64,000 bases of DNA from DAITAZ01 sp036824045. Lineage in GTDB: Bacteria > Pseudomonadota > Gammaproteobacteria > Burkholderiales > Rhodocyclaceae. Numbering within the stretch: position 1 is the first letter of the stretch; the number at the start of each line of letters is the position of its first letter. The stretch spans positions 14,512 to 78,511 of the forward strand of contig DAITAZ010000016.1 of assembly GCA_036824045.1 (NCBI GenBank), read 5' to 3'. Both the position numbers and the translations under genes were made by a program. The notes beneath the pieces are model-generated. The model was not told where the DNA came from. It searched no databases and worked only from the letters and a program-made list of their open reading frames with translations. Of the stretch, positions 8,778-17,314 are shown one piece after another.

Positions 8778-10235
8778 ATGATTCACGCCAGCCTGACCGA
8801 ACTCTCTGCTGCGCTGCAAAGCCGGAAGATCTCCAGCGCCGAACTCACAGCCTTGTTTCTGGACCGCATCGAGCGATTCAACCCCGGCCTCAATGCCTTC
8901 ATCACCGTGGATCGTGAGCGCTCCCTGGCCCAGGCCCGGGCGGCGGATGCCCGGCTTGCGGCGGGTGAGCAGGGTGCCTTGCTGGGTGTGCCGCTGGCGC
9001 ACAAGGACATTTTCTGCGCCGAGGGGTGGTTGACCACCTGTGGTTCGCGGATGCTGCACAACTTCGTTAGTCCCTATGATGCGCACGTGATCGAGCGCTT
9101 GAACGGCGCTGGTGCAGTGGTGCTGGGCAAGACGAACATGGACGAGTTCGCCATGGGCTCGTCCAATGAGACCAGTCATTTTGGGCCGGTGCGCAATCCT
9201 TGGGACTCCTCGCGGGTGCCGGGGGGCTCTTCCGGGGGCTCCGCGGCGGCCGTGGCCGCGCGGCTGGCTCCGGCGGCCACGGGTACCGACACTGGTGGTT
9301 CCATTCGCCAGCCGGCGGCGCTATGTGGTCTGACGGGGCTCAAGCCGACCTACGGGGTGGTCTCCCGCTACGGCATGATTGCGTTCGCCTCTTCCCTGGA
9401 CCAGGGCGGTCCCATGGCGCGTAGCGCCGAAGACTGTGCGGTCATGCTCGGTGCCATGTCCGGGTTCGACCCCAGGGATTCCACCAGCCTGGATCGGCCC
9501 GCCGAGGACTACACGCGGGATCTGCGCAAGCCCCTCGAAGGGCTGCGCGTCGGCCTGCCGCGGGAGTTCTTCGGAGCCGGGATGGATGAGGATGTGCGTG
9601 TCACGGTTGAGGCGGCATTGGCGCAACTGCGCAACCTGGGCGCCACGACGGTGGATGTGAGCCTGCCTAACTCGGGGCTGTCGGTTCCGGCCTATTACGT
9701 GATCGCACCCGCCGAGGCCAGTTCCAACCTTTCCCGTTTTGACGGGGTGCGCTACGGTTACCGTGCTCCCGAATACGCGGACCTGATGGAGATGTACTGC
9801 CGTAGCCGTGCCCAGGGATTCGGCGCCGAGGTGCGCCGACGAATCCTCGTGGGTACCTACGTGCTCTCCCACGGGTATTACGATGCCTACTATCTGCAGG
9901 CCCAGCGCATCCGGCGGCTGATCGCCAATGACTTCGTCGAGGCGTTCAAGGTGTGCGATGTGATCGCCGGGCCGACCAGCCCGAGCGTGGCTTTTCCCCT
10001 CGGGGCCAAGGCGGCAGACCCGGTGCAGATGTACCTGTCCGACATCTACACCATCTCCACCAACCTCGCCGGGTTGCCGGGGATGTCCCTGCCTTGCGGC
10101 TTTGGTCAGGGCGGACTGCCCGTGGGGCTGCAACTGGTCGGCAACTACTTCGACGAGGCCCGCATGCTCAACGTGGCCCATCAGTACCAGCAGGCAACCG
10201 ATTGGCACCGGCGCGTGCCGGCCGGAGTGGAGTGA
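8778..10235 (+). CDS. gatA: Asp/Glu-tRNA amidotransferase subunit A
   Basis: Amidase-signature subunit that releases ammonia from glutamine. The 485-aa protein carries the catalytic Lys in GVPLAHKDIFC and the Gly/Ser-rich amidase signature GGSSGGSAAAVAA, with the cis-Ser and nucleophile in DTGGSIRQPAA, giving a complete Ser-cisSer-Lys triad. It lies 82 bp after gatC. It is separated from gatB by an unrelated lipoprotein gene. Confidence 0.97.
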   Translation: MIHASLTELSAALQSRKISSAELTALFLDRIERFNPGLNAFITVDRERSLAQARAADARLAAGEQGALLGVPLAHKDIFCAEGWLTTCGSRMLHNFVSPYDAHVIERLNGAGAVVLGKTNMDEFAMGSSNETSHFGPVRNPWDSSRVPGGSSGGSAAAVAARLAPAATGTDTGGSIRQPAALCGLTGLKPTYGVVSRYGMIAFASSLDQGGPMARSAEDCAVMLGAMSGFDPRDSTSLDRPAEDYTRDLRKPLEGLRVGLPREFFGAGMDEDVRVTVEAALAQLRNLGATTVDVSLPNSGLSVPAYYVIAPAEASSNLSRFDGVRYGYRAPEYADLMEMYCRSRAQGFGAEVRRRILVGTYVLSHGYYDAYYLQAQRIRRLIANDFVEAFKVCDVIAGPTSPSVAFPLGAKAADPVQMYLSDIYTISTNLAGLPGMSLPCGFGQGGLPVGLQLVGNYFDEARMLNVAHQYQQATDWHRRVPAGVE

Positions 10236-10243
10236 GCCGGATC

Positions 10244-10735
10244 ATGAGATTCGACGTTCCCCGTCCTGTTCTGCGCGGTCTGGCCCTCGCTGCCTTGGTA
10301 GCGGTTTCGGCGTGCTCCGGGGTGCCGCGCATCCCGATCCCCATCCCCATTCCGCTGCCAGGCCCGGGCAAGCAGGTGGAGCCCATCCCCACCCGCCCGC
10401 TCAATGTGGCGGCCAACTGCAACTACAAGGACGAAACCGGCATGCTGGGGGTGGTGAAGTTGCGGGTGGTGGAGGCGCAGGTCCAGCAGTTCGAGGCCTC
10501 GGCGGATATTCCCAAGCGGGGCCGTTGTCGCTTCAACATGAAGGATTTCCGTCAGACGAAAAGCATGCCTCACCCCGAGCTGAAGGCCAACGGTTCCAGT
10601 TGCGTGGTGCACATGTGGGAACAGGGCCATCGGGTGACCGTGGCCTTCACCGACTGTGAGTCCATGTGCGAAGAAGGGACCTACGAGTACCTCTGGCCCT
10701 TCCTCATTGATCGCCGGGATGGCAGTTGCGCCTGA
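10244..10735 (+). CDS. Small Cys-rich lipoprotein of unknown function
   Basis: Function not recognised. The 163-aa product starts with a lipoprotein signal (hydrophobic LALAALVAV, lipobox VSAC). The mature protein begins with a Pro-Ile repeat (IPIPIPIPLPGPG) that looks like an extended linker. The remaining domain has six further cysteines (in NCNY, GRCR, SSCV, TDCE, SMCE and GSCA), enough for three disulfides in the periplasm. It starts 8 nt after gatA and ends 46 nt before gatB, so it is probably co-transcribed with amidotransferase genes that act in the cytoplasm; a functional link is not obvious. Confidence 0.8.
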   Translation: MRFDVPRPVLRGLALAALVAVSACSGVPRIPIPIPIPLPGPGKQVEPIPTRPLNVAANCNYKDETGMLGVVKLRVVEAQVQQFEASADIPKRGRCRFNMKDFRQTKSMPHPELKANGSSCVVHMWEQGHRVTVAFTDCESMCEEGTYEYLWPFLIDRRDGSCA

Positions 10736-10781
10736 GCATCCGTTACAGCGCTTTTGGGCGCCCGTAGTGAGTAGAGACAAC

Positions 10782-12239
10782 ATGAAGCAATGGGAAGTCG
10801 TTATCGGGCTGGAAGTCCATGCCCAGCTCAACACCCGCTCCAAGATCTTTTCCGGTGCATCGATTGCCTTTGGCGCCGCTCCGAACGCCCAAGCGTGTGC
10901 GGTGGACATCGCGCTGCCGGGAGTGCTGCCCGTGCTCAACCGGGGGGCGGTGGAGCGCGCCATCAAGTTTGGGCTGGCGGTGGGCGCGCAGGTGGCGCCC
11001 CGCTCGATTTTTGCCCGCAAGAATTATTTCTACCCGGACCTGCCCAAGGGCTACCAGATCAGCCAGTACGAGTTGCCCGTGGTGGTGGGGGGGGCCATCG
11101 CCCTTCAGGTGCCGGATGGCAAGGGTGGGGCCTACGAAAAAGTGGTGCGCTTGACCCGCGCCCATCTGGAAGAAGATGCGGGCAAAAGCCTGCACGAGGA
11201 TTTCCACGGGCGCTCCGGCATCGATCTCAACCGGGCGGGCACCCCGCTGCTCGAGATCGTCTCCGAACCGGACATGCGTTCCTCCTCCGAGGCGGTCGCC
11301 TATGCCCGGGCGCTGCATGCCCTGGTGCGCTGGATCGACATCTGCGATGGCAACATGCAGGAAGGCTCTTTCCGCTGTGACGCCAACGTGTCCGTGCGTC
11401 CGGTGGGCCAGACGGCATTCGGCACCCGGCGGGAGATCAAGAACCTGAATTCCTTCCGTTTCCTGCAGCAAGCCATCGACTACGAGGTGCGCTGGCAGAT
11501 TGAAACCCTGGAAGACGGCGGCCAGATCGAGCAGGCCACCGTGCTGTTTGACCCGGATACGGGTGAAACCCGCATGATGCGCAGCAAGGAAGACGCCCAC
11601 GACTATCGCTACTTCCCGGACCCTGACTTGCTGCCGTTGGAGATCACCCCCGCCTGGGTGGCGGAGGTCGAGGCCGCCTTGCCTGAGCTGCCGGACGCCC
11701 TGCGCGCCCGTTTTGTCGCCGACTACGGCCTCTCCGCCTACGATGCGGCCACCCTCACCGCCCAGCGGGAGATGGCGGCTTTCTTCCAGCAGGCGCTGGC
11801 GGTGACCGGCGCGGGGCTGGCCAAGCCGCTGGCCAACTGGATGCAGGGCGAACTCTCGGCCCGGCTCAACCGCGAGGAGCGGGACATCACTTCGGCGCCC
11901 ATTTCGCCCGAGCAGCTGGCGGGTCTGGTGCTGCGTATTGGCGACAACACCATCTCCAACGCCATGGGCAAAAAGGTGTTCGAGGCCCTGTGGAATGGCG
12001 AGGGGGCCACTGCCGACGAGATCATCGACAAGCAGGGGCTACGCCAGATCTCGGACGCCGGTGCGCTTGAAAAGATCATCGACGAAGTTCTGGCCGCCAA
12101 TCCAAAGTCGGTTGAAGAATTCCGGGCAGGCAAGGAAAAGGCCTTCAACGCCCTGGTTGGCCAGGCGATGAAAGCCACCAAAGGCAAAGCCAATCCGCAG
12201 CAAGTGAACGAATTGTTGCGTGCCCGGCTGGCTCAGTAG
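10782..12239 (+). CDS. gatB: Asp/Glu-tRNA amidotransferase subunit B
   Basis: Kinase and tRNA-binding subunit that activates the misacylated glutamate or aspartate on tRNA. The 485-aa protein starts MKQWEVVIGLEVHAQL and has the GatB signature region GIDLNRAGTPLLEIVSEPDM. It continues through the cradle domain to a C-terminal YqeY-like tail ending in VNELLRARLAQ. The start at 10782 matches the family; the open frame upstream overlaps the lipoprotein gene. A terminator follows. Confidence 0.97.
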   Translation: MKQWEVVIGLEVHAQLNTRSKIFSGASIAFGAAPNAQACAVDIALPGVLPVLNRGAVERAIKFGLAVGAQVAPRSIFARKNYFYPDLPKGYQISQYELPVVVGGAIALQVPDGKGGAYEKVVRLTRAHLEEDAGKSLHEDFHGRSGIDLNRAGTPLLEIVSEPDMRSSSEAVAYARALHALVRWIDICDGNMQEGSFRCDANVSVRPVGQTAFGTRREIKNLNSFRFLQQAIDYEVRWQIETLEDGGQIEQATVLFDPDTGETRMMRSKEDAHDYRYFPDPDLLPLEITPAWVAEVEAALPELPDALRARFVADYGLSAYDAATLTAQREMAAFFQQALAVTGAGLAKPLANWMQGELSARLNREERDITSAPISPEQLAGLVLRIGDNTISNAMGKKVFEALWNGEGATADEIIDKQGLRQISDAGALEKIIDEVLAANPKSVEEFRAGKEKAFNALVGQAMKATKGKANPQQVNELLRARLAQ

Positions 12240-12258
12240 TCGTTGCCCGTGTTCATGA

Positions 12259-12284
12259 AGAAGGCCACCCGAGGGTGGCCTTCT
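12259..12284. terminator. Hairpin terminator between gatB and the DUF4337 gene
   Basis: An 11-bp GC-rich inverted repeat (12259-12269 with 12274-12284) with a 4-nt loop lies 20 nt after gatB and before the convergent gene. T-runs are short on both sides, so strength is uncertain. Confidence 0.7.
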
Positions 12285-12307
12285 GCGTTCTGGATCGGCG
12301 CAATACC

Positions 12308-12880
12308 CTAGACGTGGGCTACGGCCATGCCCGCCAGCACCGCGCCCACCCCCGCTGCCGCGATGGCGGCCATCTGCAGCCAGCGCCGGCGGGTGAGCAG
12401 GGTGATGGCGGCCAGTGAAATGGCGATCTGTACGGCCGTCATCGCCTGGGCCCAGCGGTGGTGCACATGCATCGCCGCATCGCTGGCCCGGTCGGCTTCC
12501 TTGGCCGAAGCCTCCAGCTGCTCGGCTTTTTCCTTGATTTCGGCTTTCTCCTTCTTGTAGCGCTCCACCTCCTGCAGGTATTTCTCCCGGTTCTCCCCGC
12601 CGGCAAGCGCCACGGCCAGTTCGGCGAGGTTCTGCTTGTTGCTCTTGGCCTGGTAGTAGTTCCACTGGTTGGATGCTTCGGTCTTGCGGATCGCGGCCTC
12701 GTTCTTGTGCAACATCGCATCGTTCTGGGTGGCGCCGCCCTGGTAGCTGAACAGTGCGCCCACCGTGGAAAGGATGGCGGTCATGACTGCTATGCGGGAG
12801 GCGAAGTCGTCCTCCCCGTGGGCGGCATGCTCGACGGCGTGGTCATGGGGGCCGTGTACGTGGAAATGTCCTCCGGACAT
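12308..12880 (-). CDS. DUF4337 family membrane protein
   Basis: Conserved protein of unknown function (190 aa). A His-rich N-terminus (HFHVHGPHDHAVEHAAHGED) precedes a first membrane segment (about 28-48). A long charged region (about 60-125, rich in Lys/Glu/Ala) is predicted to be coiled coil. Two membrane segments (about 140-160 and 165-188) close the protein. This hydrophobic-coil-hydrophobic layout and the FSYQGGATQNDAMLHKNEA stretch fit DUF4337. The His-rich start could bind metal, but this is inference. It follows folA on the same strand, 30 nt away. Confidence 0.8.
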   Translation of the reverse strand: MSGGHFHVHGPHDHAVEHAAHGEDDFASRIAVMTAILSTVGALFSYQGGATQNDAMLHKNEAAIRKTEASNQWNYYQAKSNKQNLAELAVALAGGENREKYLQEVERYKKEKAEIKEKAEQLEASAKEADRASDAAMHVHHRWAQAMTAVQIAISLAAITLLTRRRWLQMAAIAAAGVGAVLAGMAVAHV

Positions 12881-12910
12881 GGGTTCTCCTTGTGCGTGCG
12901 GGGTCAGGGG

Positions 12911-13426
12911 TCAGCGCCGGCGCTGGTAAGTGACATAGTCGTAGCGCAGCCCGTCCGGGCTTTGCTGGGGCTGGCGGGATGTTTCTTGCCATTCGTTTTT
13001 GCTCCACGCCGGGAAGTGGGTGTCGCCCGGGAAGTCGGCGTGGATTTCGGTCAGGAACAGGGCGTCCGCCTGGGGGAGTGCCTGGGCATACATCTGGGCG
13101 CCGCCGATCACAAACACCTGCGGATCGGCGGCCAGTGCCAGTTCAAGGGCAGCCGCCAGCGAACCGGACTGCTCGCAGCCAGGGGCGCGCCAGTTCGGGT
13201 CGCGGCTCACCACCACGTTGAGCCGGCCCGGGAGCGCGCGGCCGATGGATTCATAGGTTCTGCGTCCCATTACTACCGGGTGGCCCATGGTGACGGCCTT
13301 GAAGTGCTTGAGCTCCCCCGGGATGTGCCAGGGCATGGCGTTGTCACGGCCGATGATGCCGTTGGCGGCAACCGCCGCGATCAGGGCAATCTGCCGGGGC
13401 GACTTGGGCGGTTCTGAGGCAGCCAT
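12911..13426 (-). CDS. folA: Dihydrofolate reductase
   Basis: NADPH-dependent reduction of dihydrofolate to tetrahydrofolate, regenerating the cofactor used up by ThyA. The 171-aa product shows IALIAAVAANGIIGRDNAMP, WHIPGELKHFK (active-site acidic region), GHPVVMGRRTYESIGRALPG (NADPH binding) and VFVIGGAQMY. thyA is not adjacent here; it lies 25 kb away. Probably co-transcribed with the DUF4337 gene. Confidence 0.95.
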   Translation of the reverse strand: MAASEPPKSPRQIALIAAVAANGIIGRDNAMPWHIPGELKHFKAVTMGHPVVMGRRTYESIGRALPGRLNVVVSRDPNWRAPGCEQSGSLAAALELALAADPQVFVIGGAQMYAQALPQADALFLTEIHADFPGDTHFPAWSKNEWQETSRQPQQSPDGLRYDYVTYQRRR

Positions 13427-13632
13427 GTCAGGGAAAGACTCCCGCTGGAAAACGCGGGATTATATAGTTCAGGGGTGACAGAAATTGAATGAAAGAGGCG
13501 AAGACTTGCTCACTTTCATTGGCCAGAAGCCGGTTCACGCGCCACGGGTGTCGCTCTGCCGCAAGGTGGGGCGCCCGTGCAGCGGGGGCGAGGGCGCACT
13601 GTATTCCACCTATTGAAGGCGCTTGCACGACC

Positions 13633-15066
13633 TTGAAGCTCTACCCTCGCACGCTCTCCCAGTTCATCCTGCTGGGCTTTCTGCTGGTGGTTCTGCCGCT
13701 GGCGGTGGCGGTCGGCTATGCGCTGCTGCAGTTCGAAAACTTTGCCACCACCACGGCGGTGGCGGTGGATCGCGGCACGGCTGCGGCACGGCTCGGGCGT
13801 CTGCTGACCGAGACGCTGACCGGCATGGAACGGAACATCCGCCAGTACCTGGTGGTGCCGGAGGCGGCACTGCTGGAGAACTACGGCCTGCGGCGGGCTG
13901 AACTGCGTCAGCAGTTGCGGGAGTTTTCCGGGCTGCTCTTGCCCTCCCAGCAAGCGGGGCTGCAGGAGGTCTTCCTGCGGGAAGAGCGTCTGCACGAGCG
14001 TTTGCGCCAGCAGGGGCCACGTCCGGACCGGGAACTGCTGGCCCACCTCAATGGCCTGGAACAGGCGATGGAAGACCTGATCGGGGTGGCGCGGGCCAAT
14101 GTGGAGCACGACGTGGCAGCGTTGCAGGCATCTGCCCAGCGCGAGCGTGACCGATTGATGGGTTTGCTGCCGGCGGCGGTGCCGATTGCGGTCCTGATCG
14201 CATGGCTATTCCGCAGCCTGGTGGCCCGGCAGGTGGGGCGGATCGAAGCGGGGATACGGGAACTGGGCAGGGGGGATTACACCCACCCGATTGTGGTGGG
14301 CGGCCCCAGTGACCTGGCCGCGCTGGGGCGGCAACTGGATTGGCTGCGGCAGCGCCTGGCCGAACTCGAGAACCGGCAGGGCCAGTTCATGCGCCATGTT
14401 TCCCATGATCTCAAAACGCCCTTGACGGCGATTCGCGAGGGCGTCCAGTTACTCGGTGACAACGTTCCCGGCCCTTTGACGGAGCGGCAGAACCGGGTGG
14501 TCACCATCATCCGTGGCAACGTGGTCCGGCTGCAGGCCTTGATCGAGGCGCTGATCAATTACCAGAAGGCAAGTCAGGCACTGGCGGGCCTGGATCTGCA
14601 GCCGATCGAACTCAACGCAGTGTGTGCCCGGGTCATCGCCGAGAACCGTCTGGGGGCTGCGGCGCGGGAGGTCTGGCTGCAGGCGGACCTGCCGAAGGTG
14701 CCCATCTTGGGCGACGGAGAAAAGCTCAGGGTGGTGGTCGACAACCTGGTGACCAATGCACTGAAGTTTTCACCCAAGGGGGGAAGAGTCAGGATAGCAT
14801 TGTCGTGTAACGACGACATTGCGGTGGTGGATGTGACCGATGAAGGCCAGGGGATCGCGCCTCACGAGCGTGGTCGGGTGTTCGAGCCATTTTTCCGAGG
14901 CACGCGCCTGAGTGGCCCGAAAGTGGAAGGAAGCGGCCTTGGCTTGGCTATTGCCCAGGAATACGTGACGGCCCATGGTGGCAAGATCGAACTGGTGGAC
15001 CGAGAGGAAGGCGGCGCGCACTTCAGGGTCACATTGCCGCGAACTGTGAATCGAGAGTTGGCATGA
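13633..15066 (+). CDS. glrK: Membrane sensor histidine kinase GlrK (QseE-like)
   Basis: Inner-membrane kinase of the GlrK/GlrR system. Using the TTG start at 13633 (477 aa) it begins with a membrane helix (about 8-32). It then has a periplasmic helical region (about 35-175), a second membrane helix (about 178-195), a HAMP-like linker and the kinase core. Visible are the H-box with phospho-acceptor His258 (HVSHDLKTP), the N-box VVDNLVTNALKFSPKGG, and the G boxes DEGQGIAP and GSGLGLAIAQEY. The open frame goes back to an ATG at 13489, but that extension is Arg/Ala-rich and would delay the signal anchor, so it is disfavoured. It overlaps the next gene by 4 nt. Confidence 0.9.
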   Translation: MKLYPRTLSQFILLGFLLVVLPLAVAVGYALLQFENFATTTAVAVDRGTAAARLGRLLTETLTGMERNIRQYLVVPEAALLENYGLRRAELRQQLREFSGLLLPSQQAGLQEVFLREERLHERLRQQGPRPDRELLAHLNGLEQAMEDLIGVARANVEHDVAALQASAQRERDRLMGLLPAAVPIAVLIAWLFRSLVARQVGRIEAGIRELGRGDYTHPIVVGGPSDLAALGRQLDWLRQRLAELENRQGQFMRHVSHDLKTPLTAIREGVQLLGDNVPGPLTERQNRVVTIIRGNVVRLQALIEALINYQKASQALAGLDLQPIELNAVCARVIAENRLGAAAREVWLQADLPKVPILGDGEKLRVVVDNLVTNALKFSPKGGRVRIALSCNDDIAVVDVTDEGQGIAPHERGRVFEPFFRGTRLSGPKVEGSGLGLAIAQEYVTAHGGKIELVDREEGGAHFRVTLPRTVNRELA

Positions 15067-15689
15067 AAGCTGCTTTTCACCTCGTTGGTTGGTGCCTGAG
15101 CCTGGGGGTCCTGGCGGGCTGCGCGGTGACCGACACGGGCCGGCCGATGCCGGCCGGGCCGATCATCAGCAGTGACGGACGGGACGTGCTGGGCTACCTG
15201 TCCTACTTCCAGAGTCTGGTCGCCATGAGTAATGATGAGCTCAAACGTGAGCTCGCCTCGGCCACCATGGCCTACCACCGGGAGGCTTCCGAGAGCAATC
15301 GCCTGCGGCTGGCAACCATCCTCAGCCTGCCCGGTTCGCCCTATCGGGATGACGCCAAGGCCCTGAATCTGCTGGAACACAGCCAGGCGGCCCTGCAGCC
15401 TCTGGATAACGCCCGCCGCCAGTACATCACGCTGTTGCAGCGCATGGCGACCGAGCGGCTGCGGGTTGTGCGGGAAGAGCGGCGCAGCGACAACTCGGCC
15501 CGGGATGCGCGGGACGAAGTGCGTCGTCTTGAGGGGGATGGCAAGCGGCTGGAAGCCGAAAACCGGCGTCTGGAAATCCAGTTGCGCGACGAGCAGCGTC
15601 GGGCGGATGAGCTGCAGAAGAAGCTGGATGGCCTGTTGGCGGTAGAGCGGGAAATCAGTCGCCGGGCGCCGCAGAAACGGGCGCAGTGA
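15063..15689 (+). CDS. QseG-like lipoprotein of the GlrK/GlrR system
   Basis: Predicted lipoprotein (208 aa) with signal VGWCLSLGVLAGC and a long, strongly charged C-terminal helix (about 135-208; REERRSDNSARDARDEVRRL onward) that should form a coiled coil. Its position between the kinase and regulator genes, and its form, match QseG/YfhG, which in enterobacteria is an outer-membrane lipoprotein that controls GlrK activity. The ATG overlaps the glrK stop (ATGA), implying translational coupling. Sequence similarity to QseG was not tested; the call is mainly from context and architecture. Confidence 0.8.
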   Translation: MKAAFHLVGWCLSLGVLAGCAVTDTGRPMPAGPIISSDGRDVLGYLSYFQSLVAMSNDELKRELASATMAYHREASESNRLRLATILSLPGSPYRDDAKALNLLEHSQAALQPLDNARRQYITLLQRMATERLRVVREERRSDNSARDARDEVRRLEGDGKRLEAENRRLEIQLRDEQRRADELQKKLDGLLAVEREISRRAPQKRAQ

Positions 15690-15757
15690 CTGCGGGGCGT
15701 CAGGCTTTTCGGCTCGGGCGTTCGGGGGGGACGCCACCATAACGCGGGGAACGAGTA

Positions 15758-17107
15758 ATGAACGAAGTGCTGGTGGAGCCGGAAATCCTCCTCGTTGATG
15801 ACGATGTGGGTTTGCTACAGCTGATTTCCATGCGGCTCGCCTCGGCGGGATATCAGGTGACAACTGCCGAGTCGGCAGAGGAGGCGCTCGCTTGCCTGGC
15901 CGCCAGCCGCCCCGCCCTCGTCATCACGGACCTGCGCATGGCGGGCATGGACGGCATGCAGTTGTTCGACGAAATCCATGCACGCACCCCGACCCTGCCG
16001 GTCATCATCCTGACTGCCCACGGCACCATTCCGGATGCGGTGGATGCCACCCGGCGAGGTGTCTTTGGTTTCCTCACCAAGCCTTTTGACAGCGTGCAAC
16101 TGCTTACGCAGGTTGAGCAGGCGCTGCGTACCAGCGGTGCCATCCATGAGCAGCGGGCCCCCGCATGGGCTGCCCATATCGTGACCCGCAGCCAGAGCAT
16201 GCTGGAAGTGCTGCGCCAGGCGGAACTGGTGGCGGCGTCCGACGCTTCGGTGTTGATCCATGGCGCCAGCGGGACCGGCAAGGAGCTGCTGGCCCGCGCC
16301 ATCCATCAGGCCAGCCCGCGTTCCAACATGCCATTTCTGGCGATCAATTGCGCGGCGATCCCCGAACATCTGTTGGAATCCGAGTTGTTCGGCCATGTGA
16401 AAGGGGCGTTTTCCGGCGCGGTGGTGTCCCACAAGGGGTTGTTCCAGGCGGCCGATGGCGGCACCTTGTTCCTGGACGAGATTGGAGACATGCCCCTCGC
16501 CCTTCAGCCCAAGCTGCTGCGCGCGCTGCAGGAGCGTCGGGTGCGGCCGGTCGGGGCGACGCAGGACGTGCCGGTGGATGTCCGCATCATCTCTGCCACC
16601 CATCAGGACCTGGAAGCCCGGATGACCGAAGGGGCGATGCGGGAAGATCTTTATTACCGCCTCAACGTGGTGCCGCTGACCTTGCCCGCCCTGGCGGATC
16701 GGCGGGAAGACATCCCCGTGCTAGCTTCCCATTTCCTGGCGCGTCTGGCTGAGCGCTACAGCAAACCCGTGCAATCGTTCGCGCCCGAGGCCATGGAGTT
16801 GCTGCTCAATGCAGCGTGGCCGGGGAATGTGCGTCAACTGTTGAATGTGGTGGAGCAGGCGGTGGCGCTCTCGACCACGCCGGTGATTTCCCGGGCGCTG
16901 GTACAGCAGGCCCTGCGGGAAGATGCCCAGTCCTTCCTTTCTTTTGAGGACGCACGCCGGAATTTCGAGCGTGAGTATCTGGTCAGGCTGATGAAGACGG
17001 CGGGCGGTAACGTGAGCCTTGCCGCACGGCTCGCCAACCGTAACCGGACCGAGTTCTACAAGCTGTTGCAGCGCCACAGCATTTCTCCCGGAACCTTCAA
17101 GGTTTGA
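15758..17107 (+). CDS. glrR: Sigma-54-dependent response regulator GlrR (QseF-like)
   Basis: NtrC-type activator (449 aa). The receiver domain (about 8-120) has acidic residues LLVDDD, phospho-acceptor Asp58 (ITDLRMAG) and the conserved Lys in FLTKPF. The AAA+ domain (about 140-370) has Walker A GASGTGKE (169-176), Walker B GGTLFLDEIGDMP and the sigma-54 contact loop as GAFSGA (216-221) instead of GAFTGA. A Fis-type helix-turn-helix at the C-terminus (ARLANRNRTEFYKLLQRH) closely resembles E. coli GlrR. It sits 68 nt after the lipoprotein gene and is followed by a terminator, then by a GlrR-like site and a sigma-54 promoter. Confidence 0.93.
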   Translation: MNEVLVEPEILLVDDDVGLLQLISMRLASAGYQVTTAESAEEALACLAASRPALVITDLRMAGMDGMQLFDEIHARTPTLPVIILTAHGTIPDAVDATRRGVFGFLTKPFDSVQLLTQVEQALRTSGAIHEQRAPAWAAHIVTRSQSMLEVLRQAELVAASDASVLIHGASGTGKELLARAIHQASPRSNMPFLAINCAAIPEHLLESELFGHVKGAFSGAVVSHKGLFQAADGGTLFLDEIGDMPLALQPKLLRALQERRVRPVGATQDVPVDVRIISATHQDLEARMTEGAMREDLYYRLNVVPLTLPALADRREDIPVLASHFLARLAERYSKPVQSFAPEAMELLLNAAWPGNVRQLLNVVEQAVALSTTPVISRALVQQALREDAQSFLSFEDARRNFEREYLVRLMKTAGGNVSLAARLANRNRTEFYKLLQRHSISPGTFKV

Positions 17108-17126
17108 CGGGAAAGTCGGAAAGTGG

Positions 17127-17165
17127 GCGGCTGTCTCTCCTGGGAGACAGCCGCTTTTTATTTTT
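17127..17165 (+). terminator. Rho-independent terminator of the glrK-glrR operon
   Basis: An 11-bp perfect stem (17127-17137 with 17144-17154) is followed by a T-rich tract (17155-17165), 20 nt after the glrR stop. It separates the operon from the transcription unit proposed downstream. Confidence 0.93.
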
Positions 17166-17197
17166 ATTCAATGAGTTGCTTGTTTGTCGGCATGTAG

Positions 17198-17215
17198 TGT
17201 CGTCAATTTGCGACG
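17198..17215 (+). promoter_or_regulatory. Candidate GlrR binding site upstream of a sigma-54 promoter
   Basis: The sequence TGTC-N10-GACG matches seven of eight fixed bases of the TGTC-N10-GACA site described for enterobacterial GlrR. It is itself a dyad (TGTCG and CGACG around an AT-rich centre). It lies about 90 bp before the sigma-54 promoter, a normal distance for an NtrC-type upstream activator site, and directly downstream of glrR. Confidence 0.6.
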
Positions 17216-17288
17216 ATTGCTGCGCCGCGAGACCGGGGGCCGGGTCGCAATGACCGGTAAACATTGGCTTTTTGGCTGGCAAAGTGAC

Positions 17289-17304
17289 TGGCATGCAATC
17301 TGCT
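17289..17304 (+). promoter_or_regulatory. Sigma-54 promoter
   Basis: TGGCATGCAATCTGCT fits the -24/-12 consensus TGGCACGN4TTGCW with two mismatches and has the invariant GG (17290-17291) and GC (17302-17303) at the required 10-nt spacing. Predicted transcription start is near 17315 on the plus strand. A TAATAC at 17304-17309 could serve as an overlapping sigma-70 -10, but no good -35 is seen. Confidence 0.75.
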
Positions 17305-17314
17305 AATACCTATT

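Noticed and set aside
13489..13632. N-terminal extension of GlrK from the first ATG
   Set aside because: It would place 48 Arg/Ala/Cys-rich residues before the signal anchor and has no family similarity; the start was set to the TTG at 13633.
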